A DNA stretch of 64,000 nucleotides, taken from the NCBI RefSeq assembly GCF_019654955.1, contig NZ_BPEV01000017.1, positions 1-64,000 of the forward strand, written 5' to 3'. Source of the DNA: Shewanella sp. KT0246. Lineage in GTDB: Bacteria; Pseudomonadota; Gammaproteobacteria; Enterobacterales; Shewanellaceae. Position 1 is the first letter of the stretch. The number at the start of each line of letters is the position of its first letter. Below are positions 1 through 9,614 of this stretch, one piece after another. The translations under genes and the position numbers were made by a program. The notes beneath the pieces are model-generated. The model saw only the letters and a program-made list of their open reading frames with translations, was not told where the DNA came from and did no database searches.

Positions 1-35
1 ATTTTATAAAGTAATAATTTCAACTGGAGTAACTC

Positions 36-896
36 TTGATCGGCTATAAATTTGAAAGTAGTAAAGGGATCTGTTTTAGAGAGAATCAAAAAGGCCTCTT
101 CCCTTTGTCCCCTCCAATAAAACAGGAAAACTTAAAACCATGTGAAGCCTACGAAATTCTTAAAGTTAGTGATTGTTACTTTATTCGTTGGGATAAAAAC
201 TTCGATAGAACTAATAATCAATGTTGGTGGCATATAATTAAAGATAATTTTGAACCTATAGAGAATCTACCTAAGAAAACTAGATATATGGTTAAAAAGG
301 CTAGTTCTAAATACTTTGTGAAGTTGATAGATAAAGAAATTATTTTAAACTATGGATATGATATATATATTAGCGCATATAGTCGTTATAAAACTCACGA
401 GCGTATTTTTACAAAACCAGAGTTTTTATTATCAATAAATAGCTTACCCGATAATACCGACTTTTTCGGAGTTTTTGAGAATGATACTAATAAAATGGTC
501 GCTTTTTCTGAAAATTATATTGAAAAAAATGTTTGTTTCTATGTAACGATGTGGTGTACTCCTGACTCTATGAAGAAGTTTTCTTCTTATTTATTATTTC
601 ATGAAATGGAAAAACATTATCTGTATGACCTGAACTTTAATTATATTTCTGACGGAACAAGAAGTATTAGTCATGATACTAATATTCATCAGTTTTTAAT
701 TAGTAAGTTTAACTTCAGAAAGGCATATTCAGATCTTAATCTAGTATATAAACCTTGGTTCGGAGCTATCGTTAGTTTCTTGTATCAATTCAAATGGATG
801 ATAGATAAGAGTGGAATTCCTATTTTAAAAAAGTTATCAATTTTACTTTTACAAGAAGATATCAGGCGAAAAAGTATGAAAGGCGAAAACTTATGA
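36..896 (+). CDS. Hypothetical protein of the polysaccharide locus, possible GNAT-like acyltransferase
   Basis: A 286-residue protein read from a TTG start; a GGAG at 26-29 stands six bases before it, which supports this start. No motif gives a firm family. The middle (residues about 140-245, from FFGVFENDTNKMVAF to FRKAYSDLNLVY) has the alternating strand and helix look of a GNAT acetyltransferase fold, so I infer a possible acyl or amino-acyl transferase acting on a sugar. The gene is AT-rich and its stop overlaps the next start by 4 nt (ATGA), so it is translationally coupled to the sulfotransferase. It could equally be an unrelated glycan-modifying enzyme. Function is uncertain; the coding call is firm. 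Confidence 0.6.
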   Translation: MIGYKFESSKGICFRENQKGLFPLSPPIKQENLKPCEAYEILKVSDCYFIRWDKNFDRTNNQCWWHIIKDNFEPIENLPKKTRYMVKKASSKYFVKLIDKEIILNYGYDIYISAYSRYKTHERIFTKPEFLLSINSLPDNTDFFGVFENDTNKMVAFSENYIEKNVCFYVTMWCTPDSMKKFSSYLLFHEMEKHYLYDLNFNYISDGTRSISHDTNIHQFLISKFNFRKAYSDLNLVYKPWFGAIVSFLYQFKWMIDKSGIPILKKLSILLLQEDIRRKSMKGENL

Positions 897-1858
897 AAAG
901 AGAGAGTTTATTAGTCAAGTTATGTAAGCTTTTTCAAAGGTTACCCCTGTTTATTTTCAGGCCTTTTGAATCTTTTTTAATAAAAAAACATAAAAGCAAA
1001 AATCTTAGTAATGCTGTGTTTTTATTGGCTTTACCAAGAAGTGGATCAACTGTAACTTATCAATCATTATGCCATAGGTTGACATTTCAGTACTTGTCTA
1101 ACATTTGGATTCTGTTTTATCAGTTACCATTACTAGGTGGTTTATTATCATCTTTACTAACTTTGAAGCATAAATCTAATTTCGAGTCTCAACACGGTCT
1201 AGTTTCTGGTGTGGATGGGCCTGCAGAAGGTTTAGATTTTTGGAGTTATTGGTTTGATTTTAGCTTAGAAGACAAGGACTATACATTAGGTAAGTCTGCT
1301 CATATCGATAAGCGAACTAGTTATATAAATTCAGTTTTACTTTCTTTGACTAATAATTCTACCCCTTTTTTAACGGCTTTTCTTGGACATACATTATACC
1401 CCACAGAGGTTTGTAACCATTTTCCAAAGGCTGCATTTATAAGGTTGCGAAGAGATCCCGTTTCAAATGCCTTGTCTTTGTTCAATTCTATGAAAAACAA
1501 TAGTTCAGATTGGATATCTATAGTACCTAAGGAGTGCTTAGGTGTTAATTATCTAAGTAATCATGAAAAAGTTGCTGCTCAGGTTTATTGGCTCAATCGT
1601 CGCCTAGATGATAGTACGTATGCTGGAAATATGTTTCAGCTTTTTTATGAAGATTTATGTATGAACCCTAAAGAAGAGATTGATAAAGTACATTTGTGGC
1701 TAAAAAGTAAAGGTATAATAACTACTGTAAAATTTGATTTTCCAAATAATTTTAATTATAAGTCTGTTGATTATAGTAAAGATAGAGATGCAATCAAAAT
1801 AAAAGCTGCTTTAGATCTTATAGAAGTGAAACATGGTAAACTCAATGGTTTTAATTGA
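893..1858 (+). CDS. PAPS-dependent sulfotransferase family protein
   Basis: The 321-residue protein has the two cofactor motifs of the sulfotransferase family. Near residue 48 is LALPRSGSTVTYQ, the loop that binds the 5'-phosphosulfate of PAPS. Near residue 183 is RLRRDPVSNALSLF, which matches the 3'-phosphate-binding region (R, P, N, S pattern). It would move a sulfuryl group from PAPS to a hydroxyl, most likely on the glycan built by this locus, at the cytoplasmic face. The gene starts inside the stop of the preceding gene. The nearby cysD, cysN and cysC genes would make its donor. Base composition is clearly more AT-rich than the downstream genes. The acceptor cannot be read from sequence. 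Confidence 0.8.
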   Translation: MKRESLLVKLCKLFQRLPLFIFRPFESFLIKKHKSKNLSNAVFLLALPRSGSTVTYQSLCHRLTFQYLSNIWILFYQLPLLGGLLSSLLTLKHKSNFESQHGLVSGVDGPAEGLDFWSYWFDFSLEDKDYTLGKSAHIDKRTSYINSVLLSLTNNSTPFLTAFLGHTLYPTEVCNHFPKAAFIRLRRDPVSNALSLFNSMKNNSSDWISIVPKECLGVNYLSNHEKVAAQVYWLNRRLDDSTYAGNMFQLFYEDLCMNPKEEIDKVHLWLKSKGIITTVKFDFPNNFNYKSVDYSKDRDAIKIKAALDLIEVKHGKLNGFN

Positions 1859-1859
1859 T

Positions 1860-2465
1860 ATGGTTAAATTGAATGAACGACAAGCATTTATCAAAAGAAG
1901 TTTTGATATTATATTTTCCTTTTTAGGCCTTTTATTTTTTGGTTGGTTAATCTTGTTCGCTTGGATTATTGCTAGTTTGGATACATCATCAAATGGATTT
2001 TTTTTACAATGGCGTGTAGGTCTAAATGGAAAGCTATTCAGAGTGATAAAAATTAAAACCATGATATCAGTCTCTGGTTTCGATTCTTCGGTTACCACAA
2101 GTAAAGACCCTCGAATTACAAAAATCGGAATGTTCTTTCGAAAAACTAAAGTAGATGAGCTTCCTCAATTATGGAATGTTATTTTAGGTGATATGAGTTT
2201 CGTTGGGCCTAGACCAGATGTTCCCGGTTTTGCTGACAAATTAACTGACAATCAACGAGGTATTTTATCATTAAGACCAGGAATTACAGGGCCTGCAACT
2301 TTAAAATACCGTAATGAAGAAGAATTGTTGGCGCAAAGTGATAATCCCGAAGAGTTTAACAAAAATGTAATTTGGCCTGATAAAGTCAAAATTAATTTGT
2401 CGTACATTATGACGTGGTCTTTAAGCAAAGATCTCATTTATATATTTAAAACGGTTGTCAAATAA
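1860..2465 (+). CDS. Undecaprenyl-phosphate sugar phosphotransferase (PglC/WcaJ C-terminal type)
   Basis: A small bacterial sugar transferase of about 201 residues, without the extra N-terminal membrane domain of WcaJ, so it resembles PglC-type monotopic enzymes. One membrane helix lies near residues 14-35 (IIFSFLGLLFFGWLILFAWI). The family core follows: KVDELPQLWNVILGDMSFVG and GPRPD, including the catalytic Asp-Glu pair. It would move a sugar-1-phosphate from a UDP-sugar to undecaprenyl phosphate and so start glycan assembly at the inner membrane. The frame is also open from an ATG at 1833, inside the sulfotransferase gene. I prefer 1860, just after that gene's stop, but neither start has a clear ribosome binding site. 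Confidence 0.85.
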   Translation: MVKLNERQAFIKRSFDIIFSFLGLLFFGWLILFAWIIASLDTSSNGFFLQWRVGLNGKLFRVIKIKTMISVSGFDSSVTTSKDPRITKIGMFFRKTKVDELPQLWNVILGDMSFVGPRPDVPGFADKLTDNQRGILSLRPGITGPATLKYRNEEELLAQSDNPEEFNKNVIWPDKVKINLSYIMTWSLSKDLIYIFKTVVK

Positions 2466-3640
2466 TGCTGAATACAAAATTCTCTCCCTGGCCTTCTTTT
2501 ACACGAGAAGAAACTGAGGCTGTAACTCATGTCTTACTCTCAAATAAAGTCAATTATTGGACTGGTCAAGAATGTCGAAACTTTGAAAAAGAATTTGCGG
2601 CTTGGGTTGGCTGTGATCATGCGATTGCTTTAGGTAACGGCACTTTAGCTTTAGACCTTGCGTTGAAAGCGCTAAATATCGGTGTTGATGACGAAGTCAT
2701 TACTACTCCACGTACATTTCTAGCTTCTGTCTCCTCAATAGTTACAGCAAGCGCGACACCAGTTTTTGCCGATGTTGATTTAAATAGTCAAAATATTACT
2801 GCAGAAAGTATTGAAGCTGTGTTAACGCCAAAAACCAAGGCTGTAATTGTTGTTCATCTAGCTGGAATGCCAGCAGATATGGATGCGATTATGGCTCTTT
2901 CAGAAGCGCACGGTTTTTATGTTATTGAGGATTGTGCCCAAGCTCATGGTGCCAAATATAAGGGGCGCTCTGTTGGTTCTATCGGACATATTGGAGCATG
3001 GTCTTTTTGCCAAGATAAAATCATGACGACCGGTGGTGAAGGTGGCATGGTGACGACTAATGATAAGTCTTTATGGTCAACTATGTGGTCTTATAAAGAT
3101 CATGGCAAAAGCTTCGATGCTATTTATAACCGCGAACATCCGCCAGGATTCCGTTGGTTACACGAAAGCTTTGGCACTAATTGGCGCATGACTGAAATGC
3201 AAGCTGCTATTGGTAGAATTCAGTTAACGAAAATGCATGAATGGTCTTCTAATCGAATTTCAAATGCTGAAGCCATAGAGTCAGTTGCTAGTTGTTTCAA
3301 TTGCATTAGAGTACCGCAAATTAATTCTGATCTCACACATGCTCGTTATAAACAATATTTATTTATTATACCTGAGCTCTTAAAAGAAGGGTGGGATAGA
3401 GATAGAATAGCCGCTGAAATTGAAAAACTCGGGGTTCCTTGCTTTCAAGGCAGTTGCTCAGAAGTATATTTAGAAAAAGCATTTGATGATACTAATTTTA
3501 GACCTAAAAAAAGATTAACTAACGCCAAAGAACTTGGCGAAACATCCTTAATGTTCTTGATTCATCCCACGCTAACTAAAGCAGAAATTACTACGACATG
3601 TGAAGCGCTTAAAAGTGTACTTTTAATCGCTTCAAAATAA
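2465..3640 (+). CDS. DegT/DnrJ/EryC1/StrS family sugar aminotransferase
   Basis: A 391-residue PLP-dependent aminotransferase of full family length. The cofactor Lys lies in WSFCQDKIMTTGGEGGM (about residue 185), preceded by the VIEDCAQAHGAKYKGRSVGS segment typical of sugar aminotransferases. It would aminate a 4-keto (or 3-keto) nucleotide sugar. The membrane 4,6-dehydratase at 9615-11546 would supply a 4-keto-6-deoxy substrate, and the PglC-like transferase just upstream would use the product, so a PglE-like role in making a 4-amino-4,6-dideoxy sugar is a reasonable inference. Its ATG overlaps the preceding stop region by one base. Exact substrate and stereochemistry are not visible. Confidence 0.88.
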   Translation: MLNTKFSPWPSFTREETEAVTHVLLSNKVNYWTGQECRNFEKEFAAWVGCDHAIALGNGTLALDLALKALNIGVDDEVITTPRTFLASVSSIVTASATPVFADVDLNSQNITAESIEAVLTPKTKAVIVVHLAGMPADMDAIMALSEAHGFYVIEDCAQAHGAKYKGRSVGSIGHIGAWSFCQDKIMTTGGEGGMVTTNDKSLWSTMWSYKDHGKSFDAIYNREHPPGFRWLHESFGTNWRMTEMQAAIGRIQLTKMHEWSSNRISNAEAIESVASCFNCIRVPQINSDLTHARYKQYLFIIPELLKEGWDRDRIAAEIEKLGVPCFQGSCSEVYLEKAFDDTNFRPKKRLTNAKELGETSLMFLIHPTLTKAEITTTCEALKSVLLIASK

Positions 3641-3659
3641 AAATAGGGTCAAAAATTAA

Positions 3660-4568
3660 ATGGACGATAAAAGACTTACTCACTTAAGAGCACTCGAAGC
3701 TGAGTCAATTCATATCATGCGTGAAGTTGCTGCAGAATTCGATAATCCTGTAATGCTTTACTCTGTTGGTAAAGACTCATCAGTATTACTGCATTTAGCT
3801 CGTAAAGCATTTTACCCAGGGAAAATCCCATTTCCTTTAATGCATGTTGATACTAATTGGAAGTTTAAAGAAATGATCCAGTTTAGGGATCAAATGGCTG
3901 AAAAGTACGATTTTGATTTAATCGTACATAAAAATCCACGAGGAATGGAAATGGGCTGTAGCCCGTTTGTTCATGGTAGTGCTAAGCACACAGATATCAT
4001 GAAAACTGAAGGCTTAAAGCAAGCTCTCGATATGCACGGCTTTGATGCCGCTTTTGGTGGCGCACGCCGCGATGAAGAAAAGTCACGTGCAAAAGAGCGT
4101 GTGTATTCATTCCGTGATAATAAGCATCGCTGGGATCCTAAAAACCAACGTCCTGAGCTTTGGAATATTTATAATAGTAAAGTTGATAAAGGTGAAAGTA
4201 TCCGTGTATTCCCGTTATCGAATTGGACTGAGTTAGATATCTGGCAATATATTTACCTTGAGGGTATCGAAATTCCATCTCTATATTTTGCTAAAAAGCG
4301 TCCAGTAGTTGAAAGAGATGGTACGTTAATCATGGTAGATGATGATCGTATGGAATTGCAAGAAGGCGAAACTGCAGAACAAAAGATGGTTCGTTTTAGA
4401 ACACTTGGCTGTTACCCACTAACAGGTGCTGTCGATTCAGTTGCACAAACCTTGCCTGAAATTATTCAAGAAATGCTTTTATGTACAACATCAGAGCGTC
4501 AAGGCCGAGTTATTGATAACGACTCAGCAGGTTCGATGGAGAAGAAAAAGATGGAAGGTTATTTTTAA
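3660..4568 (+). CDS. cysD: Sulfate adenylyltransferase subunit 2 (CysD)
   Basis: A 302-residue protein, the usual length for CysD. The PP-loop of the ATP pyrophosphatase fold is at residues 36-44 ([11 protein letters not shown]). Other signature segments are [27 protein letters not shown] and [15 protein letters not shown]. With CysN it makes adenosine 5'-phosphosulfate (APS) from sulfate and ATP. It begins 19 bases after the aminotransferase gene with no terminator between, so it is probably cotranscribed with the glycan genes. Shewanella normally has a cysD-cysN-permease-cysC set for cysteine synthesis; whether this is that set or a second one for sulfation cannot be told from the window. 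Confidence 0.97.
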   Translation: MDDKRLTHLRALEAESIHIMREVAAEFDNPVMLYSVGKDSSVLLHLARKAFYPGKIPFPLMHVDTNWKFKEMIQFRDQMAEKYDFDLIVHKNPRGMEMGCSPFVHGSAKHTDIMKTEGLKQALDMHGFDAAFGGARRDEEKSRAKERVYSFRDNKHRWDPKNQRPELWNIYNSKVDKGESIRVFPLSNWTELDIWQYIYLEGIEIPSLYFAKKRPVVERDGTLIMVDDDRMELQEGETAEQKMVRFRTLGCYPLTGAVDSVAQTLPEIIQEMLLCTTSERQGRVIDNDSAGSMEKKKMEGYF

Positions 4569-4665
4569 TCTTGAATCCATATTTTACCTTGCTAAGTCAT
4601 AAAAGCTTGAACTAATTTTAAGCAACTTTCGTTGCTAAAGATGATCCAAATTTAAGGAAAGATTG

Positions 4666-6072
4666 ATGTCTAACAGTACGTCTCTTATTGCTTCTGATAT
4701 TGAAGCATATTTAAAAGTGCATGAAAATAAAGACATGCTCCGTATCTTAACTTGCGGTAGTGTGGATGATGGTAAGTCAACGTTGATTGGTAGATTGTTG
4801 TTTGATAGCAAAATGATTTTTGAAGATCAGATGGCAGCAATTGAAAAAGACTCTAAACGATTTAATACCACTGACGACTCTTTTGATTTAGCTTTATTAG
4901 TAGATGGTTTGCAGTCAGAACGAGAGCAAGGTATTACCATTGATGTTGCTTATCGTTATTTTGCAACGGAGCAACGCAAGTTCATTATCGCTGATACTCC
5001 TGGTCATGAGCAATATACTCGTAACATGGCAACTGGTGCTTCAACAGCAGATCTAGCCATTATCCTTATTGATGCTCGTCACGGTGTTCAAGTTCAAACT
5101 CGCCGTCATAGCTTTATTTGTTCTCAGCTAGGTATTAAACACGTCATTATTGCTATTAATAAAATGGATGCTGTTGATTACGACCAAAGTGTTTATCAAA
5201 ATATCAAAAAAGAATACCGTGAATTTGCTGAGGACTTATCTTTTGAAGATGTTCGTTTTGTCCCTATCTCTGCGTTAAAAGGTGATAATGTCGTAAACGA
5301 AAGTGAAAATATGACTTGGTATCCTGGTTCTACCATGATGAAGTTACTGAACACAGTTACCATTAACCGTGATGTATCTAGCGCATTTAGAATGCAAGTT
5401 CAGTATGTTAACCGTCCTAATCTAGACTTCAGAGGGTTCTGCGGAACGATTGCTTCGGGTGATATTCGTGTTGGTGATACAGTAAAAACGTTACCATCGG
5501 GTAAAGAAAGTAAAGTTAAATCTATTGTCACTTTTGATGGTGATATCGAAAAAGCTTCAGCTGGTATGGCGATTACTATTACTCTTGAAGACGAAATTGA
5601 TATTAGTCGCGGCGATATGCTTGTTAGACCACACGAATTAACATCATCAGCAAGCCATTTTGAAGCTGATGTTGTGTGGATGACAGAAGAAGCACTGCAT
5701 GTTGATCGTGAGTATGCCATCAAAGTTGGTAGTAAATCAGTTTACGGTTATGTTGAGGCAGTAAACCATCGCGTTGATGTTAATACACTTGAGGTTTCAG
5801 ACGCAACTCAGCTTGAATTAAACGAGATGGGCAGCTGTAATTTCGCAGTTAATGAGCCCGTTCAATTTGATGCTTATGGTACTAACCGTTCAACAGGTGC
5901 TTTTATTATTATTGACCGTTTGACTAACGTTACCGTTGGTGCCGGCATGATAAGAAATGAGATTTCTGGTAAAGAGTTAACAAAGGATTCTGAGTACTCA
6001 GAATTTGAAGTTGAATTTAATGCGTTAGTCAGAAAACACTTCCCGCATTGGGGCGCTAAAGTTATAGGTTAA
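4666..6072 (+). CDS. cysN: Sulfate adenylyltransferase subunit 1 (CysN), GTPase
   Basis: The 468-residue GTPase subunit of ATP sulfurylase; GTP hydrolysis drives APS formation by CysD. G-motifs are plain: [18 protein letters not shown] (G1), [17 protein letters not shown] (G3) and AINKMD (G4), followed by the EF-Tu-like beta barrels. There is no C-terminal APS kinase domain, in line with a separate cysC downstream. The frame is open from a TTG one codon earlier (4663), but the ATG at 4666 has AAGGAAA at proper spacing. A 97-base gap separates it from cysD. A rho-independent terminator follows directly. Confidence 0.97.
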   Translation: MSNSTSLIASDIEAYLKVHENKDMLRILTCGSVDDGKSTLIGRLLFDSKMIFEDQMAAIEKDSKRFNTTDDSFDLALLVDGLQSEREQGITIDVAYRYFATEQRKFIIADTPGHEQYTRNMATGASTADLAIILIDARHGVQVQTRRHSFICSQLGIKHVIIAINKMDAVDYDQSVYQNIKKEYREFAEDLSFEDVRFVPISALKGDNVVNESENMTWYPGSTMMKLLNTVTINRDVSSAFRMQVQYVNRPNLDFRGFCGTIASGDIRVGDTVKTLPSGKESKVKSIVTFDGDIEKASAGMAITITLEDEIDISRGDMLVRPHELTSSASHFEADVVWMTEEALHVDREYAIKVGSKSVYGYVEAVNHRVDVNTLEVSDATQLELNEMGSCNFAVNEPVQFDAYGTNRSTGAFIIIDRLTNVTVGAGMIRNEISGKELTKDSEYSEFEVEFNALVRKHFPHWGAKVIG

Positions 6073-6094
6073 CCACTTTTAAAGTGTTAACTTT

Positions 6095-6135
6095 AAAAGG
6101 CTGCTTTGCAATTTATGATGCTTGCAGCCTTTTTT
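6095..6135 (+). terminator. Rho-independent terminator after cysN
   Basis: AAAAGGCTGC at 6095-6104 pairs with GCAGCCTTTT at 6124-6133, and a T-run ends at 6135. The loop is about 19 nt. It separates cysD-cysN from the permease gene and shows that an upstream TTG at 6106, inside the hairpin, is not the permease start. Confidence 0.8.
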
Positions 6136-6162
6136 GGTTCCATCATATATTTTGAAGATTTT

Positions 6163-7890
6163 ATGTCTATAGACGCATACCTAACAGTCACGATTTTTAT
6201 ACTAACTATAATAGGGTTATTAAAGTTTCAAAGTAGGCCTGCTGCCGTATTTGGTGTAACTCTTCTAACACTTGTTGCAACCGGCCTCGTCACTAAATCT
6301 CAATTATTAGGAAGTATTGCAAATCCTGGCCTGATAACGCTTATTTTACTTATCGTATGTTCATTTGCATTAGAGAAGACTAAATTACTGCGAATAATTG
6401 CATCTAAAGTTATTCTAGTAGGCTACAAAGCGACATTTTTTCGCCTATTTACAATTACTGCAGCTTGTTCGGCGCTACTTAATAATACCGCTGTTGTTGC
6501 TACGCTTTTATCTCCTATACGCAATAATCCTCACCATTTTGCCAGTAAATTACTTTTACCCCTTTCTTATGCTGCTATTTTGGGGGGGACATTAACCCTC
6601 ATTGGTACATCAACAAATTTAATTGTAAACAGTCTATTTATTGATGCAGAAGGTCATTCTCTAGAGTTCTTTTCATTCACGGCTATAGGCATAATTTTAG
6701 TTATTGGTTGTGGCCTGGTATTGGCGATTTCTGTCAAATTTTTGCCTGAGAATGAGCATCAAGCTGATGGAAGAGAAGGATATTTTATTGATGCAAAAAT
6801 TGTAGAAAACTCTGAGCTAATAAACCGTTCTGTTGAAGATAACGGTTTACGGCACTTAGAGTCTTTATTTTTAGTGGAAGTTGTTAGGGATGGTCATTTA
6901 ATTAGCCCTGTATCTCCTACTGAAGTATTGCAGCAAAATGACCGATTAATTTTCAGTGGTGACATCACCAAAGTTGGTCAGCTAAGTCAATTTTCAGGTT
7001 TAGAGACTTTTGCTCATACCAATGATTTAAAAGATTCCAATTTAACTGAAGTAGTAGTTCGTCAAGAAAGTATCTTAGTGAGAAAAACATTAAAATATAT
7101 TGGTTTCAGAGCGCTCTTTGATGCTGCAGTTGTTGCTATTAGAAGAGATGGCGAGCAAGTCTCTGGTAAATTGGGGGATATTGAGATCAAAGCGGGTGAC
7201 TTTTTGGTTTTAGCTGCTGGCGATGACTTCAAGTCACGACGAAATATCAGTAAAAACTTTATTGTTTTGACCGGAGTAGAAACTGAGAAGCGACTCAATG
7301 GCTGGAAAGCATGGCTATCTGTCGGAGGTTTTGTATTAACAATCGCTTTAGCCGCATTTGGTGTTATTGATTTACTTCAAGGTTTGGTTATTTTGCTTGG
7401 TGGTTTACTTTTTAGTCGTTCAGTGAATGTCAACGAAATTTTGCGGCGCTTACCAGTTGATATATGGCTGATTGTTTCATCTGCAATTTTACTTTCACAT
7501 GCTTTGGTTAATGCTGGAGTCGTGGAGTATTTGGGGGATTTGGTTAACCGCAGTGTTGATAAAGAGCATGCCTATATTGCATTAATTCTAATATATCTTT
7601 TAACTTGGTTAATGACTGAGCTTGTTACAAATAACGCTGCTGCAGCGTTAATGTTCCCAATTGCTTATAGTTTAGCCTTGGGGTTTGGTGTCGATATATT
7701 ACCTTTTGTGATGACTGTTGCTTTTGCTGCAAGTGGTAGTTTTATCAGCCCTTACGGGTATCAAACTAACTTGATGGTATTTAATGCTGGTCAATATAAA
7801 TTAAAAGATTTTGTGAAGGTTGGCCTGCCTGTCAGTCTGACGTATGGCGTAATTGTTATTATTGCTGTGCCGATCTTTTTTCCATTTTAA
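6163..7890 (+). CDS. SLC13/DASS-family anion permease with two TrkA-C domains, probable sulfate importer
   Basis: A polytopic membrane protein of 575 residues. The N-terminal half has hydrophobic helices and the motif NNTAVVATLLSPI; a repeat of it (TNNAAAALMFPIAYSLA) lies near the C-terminus, as in SLC13-type transporters. Between them are two soluble TrkA-C (RCK_C) type domains, roughly residues 200-300 and 300-390, a layout known for bacterial sulfate permeases of this group. GTSTNLIVNSLF and SPYGYQTNLMVF match the ion-binding loops. Its place between cysN and cysC argues for sulfate as substrate. The ATG at 6163 is chosen because the longer reading frame begins inside the cysN terminator. 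Confidence 0.88.
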   Translation: MSIDAYLTVTIFILTIIGLLKFQSRPAAVFGVTLLTLVATGLVTKSQLLGSIANPGLITLILLIVCSFALEKTKLLRIIASKVILVGYKATFFRLFTITAACSALLNNTAVVATLLSPIRNNPHHFASKLLLPLSYAAILGGTLTLIGTSTNLIVNSLFIDAEGHSLEFFSFTAIGIILVIGCGLVLAISVKFLPENEHQADGREGYFIDAKIVENSELINRSVEDNGLRHLESLFLVEVVRDGHLISPVSPTEVLQQNDRLIFSGDITKVGQLSQFSGLETFAHTNDLKDSNLTEVVVRQESILVRKTLKYIGFRALFDAAVVAIRRDGEQVSGKLGDIEIKAGDFLVLAAGDDFKSRRNISKNFIVLTGVETEKRLNGWKAWLSVGGFVLTIALAAFGVIDLLQGLVILLGGLLFSRSVNVNEILRRLPVDIWLIVSSAILLSHALVNAGVVEYLGDLVNRSVDKEHAYIALILIYLLTWLMTELVTNNAAAALMFPIAYSLALGFGVDILPFVMTVAFAASGSFISPYGYQTNLMVFNAGQYKLKDFVKVGLPVSLTYGVIVIIAVPIFFPF

Positions 7891-7912
7891 ATAGGCTCTA
7901 TAAAGGATTCTC

Positions 7913-8557
7913 ATGTCTCATACCCCGTATAAAGAAGTCGACGTACAAGGTGATAAATCGTCTGATGTTATTTGGCATAACGCTAGTGTGAGTGCTTCGG
8001 ATAGAATAAATAAAAATGGCCATAAGCCTGCCGTTTTATGGTTCACTGGCTTAAGTGGTTCCGGTAAATCAACTGTAGCCAATGCAGTTGATAAAATGCT
8101 TCATGACTTAAACTGTAAAACTTACGTGCTCGACGGTGACAATGTTCGCCATGGTTTGAATGGTGATTTAAGCTTTTCAGATGAAGATAGAATTGAAAAT
8201 ATTCGCAGAATTGGTGAAGTCTCTAAGCTATTTGTTGATGCTGGGTTAATCGTGAGCACGGCGTTTATTTCTCCTTTCCATAAAGATAGAGAGATGGTTC
8301 GTACACAGTTAACTAAAGGTCAATTTATTGAAGTATTTATTGATACCCCAATAGGGGTGTGCGAGCAACGTGATCCTAAAGGCTTGTACAAGAAAGCGCG
8401 TGCTGGAGAGATAAGAAACTTCACCGGAATCGACTCATCATATGATGTTCCTTTAACTCCAGAGGTGCATGTTAAAACCGCTGAAAAGGATATCGAAGCT
8501 TGTGCGAAGCAAGTCATCGACTATTTAATTGCTTATCAATTTATTGTTGAAGGATAA
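7913..8557 (+). CDS. cysC: Adenylylsulfate kinase (CysC)
   Basis: A 214-residue APS kinase that phosphorylates APS to 3'-phosphoadenosine 5'-phosphosulfate (PAPS). The P-loop is [17 protein letters not shown] (about residues 43-59). Other family signatures are [24 protein letters not shown] and [24 protein letters not shown] stands before the ATG at 7913. It follows the permease by 22 bases and precedes the DHH gene by 7, so the three form one transcription unit. PAPS serves both cysteine synthesis and the sulfotransferase at 893-1858. Confidence 0.97.
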   Translation: MSHTPYKEVDVQGDKSSDVIWHNASVSASDRINKNGHKPAVLWFTGLSGSGKSTVANAVDKMLHDLNCKTYVLDGDNVRHGLNGDLSFSDEDRIENIRRIGEVSKLFVDAGLIVSTAFISPFHKDREMVRTQLTKGQFIEVFIDTPIGVCEQRDPKGLYKKARAGEIRNFTGIDSSYDVPLTPEVHVKTAEKDIEACAKQVIDYLIAYQFIVEG

Positions 8558-8564
8558 AAATTAG

Positions 8565-9521
8565 ATGAACTTTGACGTATTTAATGGCGACGCCGATGGC
8601 ATAATTGCTTTACTTCAGTTGCGATTAGCAGACAACAAACCGAGTACCTTAATCACTGGTGTTAAACGTGATATCGAACTGCTAAAGCAAGTTGAGGCGG
8701 GCAAAGGGGATAATGTTACCGTGCTTGATATCTCTATGGAGAAGAACATTGAACCTTTACAAGTATTACTTGAAAAAGGGGTTAATATTTTCTATGCAGA
8801 TCATCATCGAAGTGGTGACATTCCAAGTTTCACTAATTTAAATGCGCATATAAACCTTGATGCAAACTGTTGCACCTCATTACTCGTTGATGAAGTGCTC
8901 AAAGGGAAATATCGCAATTGGGCAATAACAGCTGCATTTGGCGATAACCTTTTTGCCAAAGCAAATGAACTGTGTGAGCTTGAAGGCTTATCTTCGCAGC
9001 AATCTGAGCAGTTAAAAGAGCTTGGAACGCTTATTAATTACAATGGCTATGGTGCCAATGTCACAGATTTACATTTCCATCCGGCAGACTTATATTTGGC
9101 TCTTTTACAGTACCCATGTCCCTTTGAGGTTGTTCATGACCTCAACTCGCCTTATTATGTTTTAAAGTCTGCATATAAAATCGATTTTGAAAATGCTAAA
9201 GCTATTGAACCCATTCTTGATGATAGCAAATTGGCTGTGTTTGAATTACCAAATACCACGTGGGCAAAAAGGATCAGTGGAGTATATGGAAATTACTTAG
9301 CTAATGAATCCCCTAGTCGTGCGCATGCAGTGCTCACTGATAATAATGATGGCTCTTACACTGTCTCATTACGGGCCCCTTTAAATAATAAACAAGGTGC
9401 GGGCGATATTTGCTGTCAGTTTGCAACAGGCGGAGGGCGCTCTGCAGCAGCAGGAGTGAATAAACTCCCTAAGGGTCACATAAAAGACTTTATCAAAGCT
9501 GTAGAATTATATTATTCATAA
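8565..9521 (+). CDS. DHH-family phosphoesterase, candidate PAP phosphatase
   Basis: A 318-residue protein with the metal-binding motifs of DHH phosphoesterases in order: FNGDADGIIALL near the N-terminus, VTVLDIS, YADHHRSGD near residue 85 and AAFGDN near residue 126. A C-terminal segment, FATGGGRSAAAGVNK, resembles the DHHA1 GGGHxxAAG motif but has Arg where His is usual. Family members cleave short oligonucleotides, cyclic dinucleotides or 3'-phosphoadenosine 5'-phosphate (PAP). Lying 7 bases after cysC, and in a locus with a PAPS-using sulfotransferase, it may hydrolyse PAP to AMP; that is an inference from context. The family call is firm, the substrate is not. Confidence 0.8.
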   Translation: MNFDVFNGDADGIIALLQLRLADNKPSTLITGVKRDIELLKQVEAGKGDNVTVLDISMEKNIEPLQVLLEKGVNIFYADHHRSGDIPSFTNLNAHINLDANCCTSLLVDEVLKGKYRNWAITAAFGDNLFAKANELCELEGLSSQQSEQLKELGTLINYNGYGANVTDLHFHPADLYLALLQYPCPFEVVHDLNSPYYVLKSAYKIDFENAKAIEPILDDSKLAVFELPNTTWAKRISGVYGNYLANESPSRAHAVLTDNNDGSYTVSLRAPLNNKQGAGDICCQFATGGGRSAAAGVNKLPKGHIKDFIKAVELYYS

Positions 9522-9614
9522 AAAATTCATCCCAACATGTTAAGTTTTCTTGATTAGCATTTATCTATATATTTTCAGTAATATTTCAACTTAGTATTAT
9601 TTCGGAGCCAGTAA

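Noticed and set aside
4621..4636. Hairpin AGCAAC-TTTC-GTTGCT between cysD and cysN as a terminator
   Set aside because: The stem is only 6 bp and there is no U-tract; the two subunits are expected on one transcript.
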